Source of the DNA: Corynespora cassiicola
Taxonomy: Eukaryota; Ascomycota; Dothideomycetes; Pleosporales; Corynesporascaceae
NCBI GenBank assembly: GCA_022059125.1
Contig: JAEUWY010000005.1
Location: 5,766,001 to 5,830,000, forward strand
Length of the DNA: 64,000 bases
Direction: 5' to 3'
Position numbers and translations under genes: made by a program. Positions 57,753-64,000 of this stretch are shown one piece after another. Under the pieces are notes generated by a model that worked only from the letters and a program-made list of their open reading frames with translations, did not search any database and had not been told where the DNA came from. Position 1 is the stretch's first letter. Every line of letters starts with the position of its first letter.

Positions 57753-59669
57753 ATGGACTCCACCGTGTCGTCGAGCCGTGCCAGCCTGGCGGGTCCCCAG
57801 CTCTCCAACGAGGCCGCACTGTCTCCAGACCTGTCAGAGGTGCCAGCGACGCCAGACGGGGATGTGGCCGCATCTTGCCCCGAAGCTGCGGTCCACCTTG
57901 GGCTTCCTCCCGCACAAATAAACCATGAGCCCCTTCTCGAGCTTTCGGTCCCACCAACTTTCCCGTCACCTTCCGCCTCGCTGCCCGCGCAGACGCCGCC
58001 GGTGCAAGACGCCCACCCGGCCTTCGCCCTCGACTTTGCCGGATCTGCCTTGCTCTCGACACATGTCTCCCTGCCGACCCCGCCAATTGTGAAGAACGCG
58101 CACAACCTGCGCCTACCCTCGTTTGACCAACTGGGCATCGCGTCCCCACACCCTGATCGCCTGCCGCTGTTTCGTTCAAATCACTCCTTCTCGTCATTGG
58201 GCGCTGGGCCTCTTTCGAATCCGGAGGACCCTCTCCATGCACGCAGCCTGCCCTTCTCCCAGATCCACCAGATCCCCAAGATCTCAAAGGTCCCCCAGGT
58301 CGACGGCTCTGGAGACGACCCCGCCCAGACTGATCCGCAGCCTGCAAAGCGAAGCGCTGACCGCATCATCCCCATCGTTACGCCTCCAACCGAGCCCGGG
58401 ACGTTCAGTTGGGGCTCCATCGTGAATGCAAAGCCGGCCAGTGTGGGCTCGCCTCCGAGTTCAGAGCCAGCCATCTCGCCAAATCTGAACACGTTGGCCG
58501 GCGCAACCTCCCTAGCCCCAACCTCGACTGTGGTTGTGCCCACCCCGGCCAACATCCACGGTGCTGTCGGAATGGCAGCCTGGGCCCAAGAGGTCAAGGA
58601 CATAATAAGTCAGTCCCTGCCTGAGAACTGGCACTCTTGCTCTGCTAACCAGCATGCAGCCACTGAATCCGGGTGCTTGCATCTTGATTCAGTGAGAGTG
58701 TTGTCCCACGCTCTCCCGTGTCCTTCGCTGACAGGCCACATCTTCGCGCAGGTAATCGCCACCATCCACGACAGGACTACTTCCCCCACGGCCTGGATCA
58801 ACGTCTTCCATGCCGTCCCCGGTCGCTTCACACTTTCGGACCTCCCCAAATCTCCCCCCTCGACTCCCGGTCCAGTTGTGGGAGGTGACGAATACTTTAC
58901 CAGCAAGGTCTTTGACAGTGCCGTTGCGATTCCCGACTACCAGCTGGATGCAAAGCTCCTGCCACCATCGCCCAGGCCCGTGGTGCCTCCTGGAACCGTC
59001 AATATCTCCGTCGTAGAGCGCTACATTCCACCGACTAATGCCAATGAGTTTGCAGAAATGTTCCTCATCAAGGGCCGCTCCCTGCTGTACGATCGACTCG
59101 TAGAGCTCTCTTTCGATGATGGCTTGCTTCTGTTCATTTACCCGACCAGGGCAGGCGCTCGGACCTTTATGCAGGAGTATCTCGGCCCGATCCTCGATCC
59201 GCTGCTGCGTACCATCACGGTCGTGCACGATCTTTCATCTGATCTCGGAAAATCTCTCGGCCAGATGAGCGCCGTTGACCGTCTGGACGATTATGACGCC
59301 CTCAAGTCTCAGATTGAGAATTTCTGCGGCAGGCTCAGCGAAGCGACACCCCCAGCCCAGGCGGCAGGCGGCAAGACGCCCCGGTATACGCTCGTTCACG
59401 CTGCTAGAGAGGAAGTCATGCTGGAGAGATCTGCTTGGGCTAGTGACTGGTGGGTGAAGCAAGAAAAAGCACGCGTTCGAGAGGCCGTCACCAAGTACTT
59501 CCGCAAGACCAAGAAGCTGCCCACTCACACGGAGATGACCTCCACGACCCTCATTCAAGAAGTTCTGGACGGCGTGGCCCACCGAGAAATAGATCAGCCT
59601 GGACCAGCCAAGGGGGTCGAGGTGGGAGTTTTTATTGTCAAGAAGACTCTTTCTGTCGTCGACGGTTAA
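57753..59669 (+). CDS. Conserved-looking fungal protein of unknown function (about 621 or 638 aa)
   Basis: The first ATG in frame is 57753 (MDSTVSSSRASLAGPQLSNE). Residues 1-260 are Pro/Ser-rich and disordered. From about 270 on the protein looks folded: AVGMAAWAQEVKDII, GHIFAQVIATIHDRTTSPTAWINVFHAVPG, SVVERYIPPTNANEFAEMFLIKGRSLLYDRLVELSFDDGLLLFIYPTRAGARTFMQEYLGPILDPLLRT and, near the end, a Trp-containing helical segment (RSAWASDWWVKQEKARVREAV). No membrane helix or catalytic motif is recognised. A likely 51-base intron (58609-58659: GTCAGT donor, GCTAAC branch, GCAG acceptor) is in frame and stop-free, so both spliced (621) and unspliced (638) products are possible. I do not know its role. 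Confidence 0.8.
   Translation: MDSTVSSSRASLAGPQLSNEAALSPDLSEVPATPDGDVAASCPEAAVHLGLPPAQINHEPLLELSVPPTFPSPSASLPAQTPPVQDAHPAFALDFAGSALLSTHVSLPTPPIVKNAHNLRLPSFDQLGIASPHPDRLPLFRSNHSFSSLGAGPLSNPEDPLHARSLPFSQIHQIPKISKVPQVDGSGDDPAQTDPQPAKRSADRIIPIVTPPTEPGTFSWGSIVNAKPASVGSPPSSEPAISPNLNTLAGATSLAPTSTVVVPTPANIHGAVGMAAWAQEVKDIISQSLPENWHSCSANQHAATESGCLHLDSVRVLSHALPCPSLTGHIFAQVIATIHDRTTSPTAWINVFHAVPGRFTLSDLPKSPPSTPGPVVGGDEYFTSKVFDSAVAIPDYQLDAKLLPPSPRPVVPPGTVNISVVERYIPPTNANEFAEMFLIKGRSLLYDRLVELSFDDGLLLFIYPTRAGARTFMQEYLGPILDPLLRTITVVHDLSSDLGKSLGQMSAVDRLDDYDALKSQIENFCGRLSEATPPAQAAGGKTPRYTLVHAAREEVMLERSAWASDWWVKQEKARVREAVTKYFRKTKKLPTHTEMTSTTLIQEVLDGVAHREIDQPGPAKGVEVGVFIVKKTLSVVDG
58609..58659 (+). other. Candidate in-frame 51-base intron
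   Basis: A good donor (GTCAGT), a branch site (GCTAAC) and an acceptor (CATGCAG) are spaced as in the confirmed-phase introns of neighbouring genes. Removal deletes 17 residues containing two Asn and one Trp between DII and TESGCLHLD, giving a smoother sequence. The length is divisible by three and no stop is included. Confidence 0.6.
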
Positions 59670-62600
59670 GGATCCAGGCCAGCTGCAATCGAATGAATGG
59701 TACACGAAAAGTTCTGAACACAGCTGTCGACGCCCGTACGCCCGACTTGTCTTTGGATGGTTAAACCGGCATGAAGAACGTTGTCATGGGAGCATGGCGT
59801 TAGGATTATGGAAGCGGTGCATGGCCAATACCCTTTTTACACATAGCATGGCATGGCGTTCGGAAGCGAAAACAAAGCATATCGAATGCTCGGAATCGGG
59901 AACTTTATATATAATACTAATAGTTCGGCTACCGGCTATCGGTTACCGGCTTGTGGGCTTTCTTGCATGATGTGATGCGTGTACATGCCCTCATACAGTG
60001 CTTCTTCGGCACGATGGTAGTGCTTTGTAGGCTCCATAATGAGCTTAACTGATGCATCACTTTTGTGTATAAACTCAATGAGCCTGATTTGTGTTTATCC
60101 CAGTAACATCAACATGTTGTATTCGCAATTTACTAAATGAGAGCGAGGGTCTTATTGTTTCGTCCACTCTCAGTGTTTGTTAGGTCATCCGAACGCAGAA
60201 ATACCCCGAGGTCTCAGAGAATAACACCCATTCACCAACAGCGCAGGCTTTTGAGTACTTTCTACAACAAATCTCATATTCATGTTGCTCTGACCTATCT
60301 AAGATGTAAGGGAATAAGTAGAGCTTAGGTGGAAGTAGTGATAGATTGCGAAGGGTAGCTCAGATCATCGCCTACTATGCTCTACGTATCGTACGACTGT
60401 ATCGTACCCTATTCTATGGGTTTCCGTGGATGATTTTTACATATTTCTGTTTTCGCAATACCGCTGTGACAAGTAATGCAATTGCACAAATCGATTGTTC
60501 TCTTTTGGACGGTGAACTGTTTCCTCAGCTTTCAGCCAGTGAGTGTGAGTAATTCAAAGCTATCATGAAAAGTTAATGATCCCATGCTATGCAGAAGTAT
60601 ACCAAAATGCAACAGAAAGTATATGTAAGCTCTTGAATTGATAGAGTATTTGATGTGCAGGCGTGTGAGCACGCAGCCCCACGCAGAGCCCCAAGTAAAG
60701 GCGGGCGGCCACGCGCCTCAACTTCAACCTCACTCACTCAGGACATCAAAAAGGCAGTAACTAATTTGCAAGCTCAAACCCCCCAAATTGGCCTATTTAT
60801 AATCAAGAACGCAATAAGATGTCAATCATAGCCAATCAATCAGCAGGTTAGCGCAGTGGCACGCACGCGTATCATAAGGTACGCACGATTCTTCCTGTAG
60901 AGAAGATTCGAGACCCGAGGTTCGATTCTCGAGTGCATCACTTGCCGTAACACCTTGACTTAATAGTCACTTATTAGGTCGGTGCCCATAAGGGAGTGAT
61001 GACATGATGATGAGACATCAACCTTGATATCCTTCACGCTCTAGAGCGATCGGTTGGATACCTGGCGGTGGTGGCCTGCTGACTAGAAGGGGTGAACCTC
61101 TAACGCGTAGACGTTGGAAAAACGCCTTCAATGATTCACCCAGGATGCCACTGTCAGATATCAAAGATGCGGGTTCAATTCCCAGTTTTTTTTGCTAGAA
61201 ATTTTGTAAGCATAAAACATGCGCTATTAATATAATGAATAAACTTTTATATAATATATACATACTTCTGTAACCTTTATTTTATGCTGTATGCTACTCC
61301 AGAATAGAATACTACTGTAGAAAATTCAATTAGTAAAAATATGTAGGAATTGAAAGGGGGGCTGACGATAAAGTTGATGCCGCAATAAATGTCTCTTTAT
61401 GTTATTCTTTTTTCGCGTAATTAGGTCTCCATTTCTAACTCTTTATGAAGTACCATGGCCTACTTCTAGCTTAATTTCCTCCTGTTGCTTCTCCCATGGG
61501 CATGGGCTATCCTTTGCGAGCTGGAATACGGTGGGTAGTATAACGCAAAACGGAATAAACATGATAAAAAGAAGGGCCTTCCTGTTGATTCCATCGTAGT
61601 GCGCGGCCGAGAACAAAGGTTTCGCGTGCATGGTGGCCGATATCGAGATGCTTCTTCGGTTCGAATATTTGACTCTTAAGTGTGTTGTCAGAGACTGGAA
61701 TCTGCGAGTGAGAAATTTATTGCAGGCAAAGTAGGAGTGGGTATTTAGTGCGGGCTCGAGACGTCGCTTTTGTGATCAACTGCTTCCGAAATAGAGGAAT
61801 CAGAGTCTAATATATAGAATTTTTTAATTTTTTAGAATTAGAGTTGTCCGCAATTTTGACGTCTCCCGCTTCTCTCGTGTTGGGTCAAACGAGCCATGGA
61901 ACACCTCTGAGCCACCTCAACTAACGTATAATAGCTCTGAAAAGCTGTTCCATCGAGAGAAATGAAATTGCTGTAACTGGAAAGTCTCTCTAGATTGCAT
62001 GGTTCATTTTTTCCTGTCCTGGACTGAGAACAAGCTGAAGTATGATGTACCTACCTATCTAAAGTACTGAAAAAGCTCTGATACACCATTGACACTGGTC
62101 TGATTCTTAATCAAAGTCATAAATCAGGCTAAGACGATCTAAGCTGTCACTCCCAAAGGTCTCGTGTGACAATAAGGCCAGGTAGATATCTAGGTTGACT
62201 TGCCAGCCCTGAGCTATCGCTTAAGCGCGTTCACGTGATCTAGAGCACCTGCCCGACAAAACCTAGATAGGCAGTTGCGTATGTGTTTAGATCCTCACCT
62301 CCGGGCCCCAATCACTACTTTCTGTCATTTCTAACTACTGATTGCTCAGACCCCCGAGTTCGCCTACACGTCGTCCCGAGCCATCATCAAATATCCGGGG
62401 CTTTCCCCAGACGTGTATTGGAAGCCATGTCAATGAGGGAAAACATCAACCGCGTGAGTTGTCGAGAGATAATCCCCAATAACCGCCCCAGACGCTAAAA
62501 AACTTGCAGAAGCATCTAATGGATACAGGAGAAGGGCCCGCGGCGACCACTACCATTGCTCTTTGCTGTAGGCTCAAAAGGGGCAGATGCTCGAGCAACC

Positions 62601-64000
62601 AAAAAAGTGATACGTACCTAATTAGTAGAATGCAGAGAAATTCTGACACGATGGAAGCCAATTCGGGATGTCAGAGAAACAAAAGCAACAAGAGCTGTAA
62701 CGGCCAGGCAAAGTTCAGCTCGTAGAAACGCGAAGTCAAGAAATGGTTACAAACGATGAGCGAATGGGCTGTTTGTTTTGCGAAGCAAACCACAAAACTC
62801 GAGTGGTCGGCATTCTGCACGAAAGGAGCTTGGACACATCCTGCTGATACCTTATTTCTGGCACAAAGATGATTAATTCGGCGAGGGCAACGCAACTGTG
62901 CCAGAGACGGAGGCCGTCATTCTGATTGGGTAGGACGCTCGTGCCGGAGTCCGATTCACTGAAAATGAACGCAGGCTAGGCATAACCGCGTGATACGGTC
63001 TACCTCTGGGTAAGATAGGAATGCCATGGGAGGAACTTCGGTGAGAGCGTACAGTTAAATAAGGGATGTCGTCAATGCCCCGGGCGTGTTCCGCTCGCTT
63101 CTCAGGGTCTCAGATTTTTCGGGAATATGAGTCAAGGTCGGATGCGGACGAACGGAGTAGCAGTGTCCCCGAAGGGTATGCGTAACCGCGATTATTTATG
63201 GCTACCGAGGTAGGCTTCAGCATGAGTGAGCCTTTGGAAGAAGTGGCGACATGTGGAGATACTCACCTTCAAACTGACGCTATTTCCAGTCTTGTCAGTT
63301 CCACATAGTCTCTGGGACCCAGGATCTGAAAAGGGAAGCTTCTGTACAGTTGATTCGTTAAGTTCGACTGCGATGACTCCTACCATTTGTTGGTATCCGA
63401 CGCGGGGAGCAACCTCCTGCTGATGGCCCAAACGCCAAACAACACAGATTTTTACACGGGGAAAAACGACATCGGACTCGCATTCCTCCCCACCCAACCC
63501 ACATACCTTTGCGCGCGACTAGCTCACCACCAAGCCTCCACCCAAACGCTTGGCAGCGCCTCGCACCCACCCACCCGCCATCCAAAACCTGAGGCATGTC
63601 ACAGACAAAGCACTCTTGGCAGGCCATGCGCCCTAGCACGTCGGAGCCCCGACCCACGGCCCAAAGGCCTGGAATCAACGCCCAGAACACCAAGCTGCGA
63701 AATTTATGCCGCCTCGCGATTGTTCCTCGCTCAAAGCTTCGTTTCCTTGGTTTTGTGAAATACGAGAGGCTGTTTATTTTGGGGGGATTAAACATGTGGG
63801 GCAGGTGATACGAGGTCAAAATTCCAGAGAAGAATGACGGTGGGCGCAGGAAGATACGTTGCCTGCACACTCATCAACTGCAGTGTTGTCCACTTGCAAT
63901 GCGCATCGCACTCTAGCCTCACAACCGACCGACCGCTTTTCGCCCTCTCACAGGACGCCGTTAAAATCCCCGTGACAAGCCCTTGCGACCAGCCCGCCCC
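59670..64000. other. Gene-empty right end, AT-rich in part
   Basis: About 4.3 kb. Open frames are short or of chance composition; the longest minus-strand frame, at about 63.4-63.9 kb, has no recognisable content. A large AT-rich part lies at about 60.0-62.2 kb. A tRNA-like element (listed separately) is the only structured item. The last about 150 bases (pyrimidine-rich on the plus strand) might be the promoter of a gene beyond the edge. Confidence 0.45.
60843..61193 (+). ncRNA. tRNA-like, possibly RNA polymerase III-transcribed element (SINE-like or tRNA relic)
   Basis: An A-box-like sequence TAGCGCAGTGG (60849-60859) is followed by an anticodon-arm-like hairpin (GCGTA..TACGC around TCATAAGG), a CTTC/GAAG hairpin like a long variable arm, and a B box GGTTCGATTCT (60919-60929). 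The T arm would be perfect with one added base, and the acceptor stem does not pair, so this is not a working tRNA. Downstream come a weak second A box (61063-61074), a GGGTGAA/TTCACCC stem (61090-61096 with 61135-61141), a second B box GGTTCAATTCC (61172-61182) and a T8 run (61186-61193) that could end pol III transcription. Two tRNA-like halves and a T run fit a SINE or dimeric tRNA relic; no second copy is in this window. Confidence 0.4.

Noticed and set aside
58692..58734. Second intron in the 57.8 kb gene (GTGAGA..ACAG)
   Set aside because: Removing 43 bases shifts the frame and brings a stop within a few codons.
63358..63870. 170-codon minus-strand open frame near the right end
   Set aside because: Composition is Trp/Cys/Arg-rich without pattern, no domain, and no plausible promoter or splice context.

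Overview
This window is nuclear DNA from a filamentous ascomycete (Pezizomycotina). Genes have short introns (44 to about 190 bases) with GT..AG ends and CTAAC/CTGAC-type branch sites, intergenic regions are long, and there are fungus-specific families: a Pth11-like CFEM receptor, a SAM/HMG-box regulator, a Dal5-type permease and a Pmd1-type ABC pump. A tRNA-iMet gene matches the ascomycete initiator pattern. I cannot fix the class or species. I re-derived exon structures by hand, requiring reading phase to be kept across each junction; they are not supported by transcripts.

Layout. 1-1.3 kb: 3' part of the DEAD-box helicase HAS1. 3.2-8.6 kb: a 1746-residue Ser-rich disordered protein. 12-13.2 kb: an unrecognised fungal protein (minus). 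15-17.6 kb: a SAM + HMG-box regulator (minus). 19.2 kb: tRNA-iMet. 19.2-22.7 kb: no convincing gene. 22.7-24.7 kb: CFEM/Pth11-like receptor in seven exons (minus). 27-28.4 kb: MFS transporter (minus), divergent from a small membrane-anchored Gln/Pro-rich protein with a C-terminal PPPPY motif. 30.4-45.8 kb: SDR oxidoreductase, secreted M28 carboxypeptidase of the glutamate carboxypeptidase II type, S58/DmpA-type aminopeptidase, full-length ABC exporter, small fungal protein and Dal5-type MFS permease. 46.7-48.2 kb: C2H2 zinc-finger protein (minus). 48.9-54.3 kb: housekeeping block of ARP10 (dynactin), NOP58 (box C/D snoRNP) and RPC17 (RNA polymerase III). 57.8-59.7 kb: an unrecognised conserved-looking protein with a repeat-rich leader. 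59.7-64 kb: no protein gene, but a tRNA-like, possibly pol III-transcribed element at about 60.84-61.19 kb.

Working together. HAS1, NOP58, RPC17 and tRNA-iMet all serve ribosome production or translation, though they are not adjacent. The 32-46 kb stretch combines two peptidases with transporters, which could serve peptide or amino-acid use, but there is no scavenging regulator or synthase that would make it a defined cluster. I found no CRISPR array, no intact transposon and no clear new system. The least explained items are the tRNA-like element, the CFEM receptor with a changed cysteine, the S58 enzyme with a changed residue at its self-cleavage site, and two introns that are in frame and free of stops.
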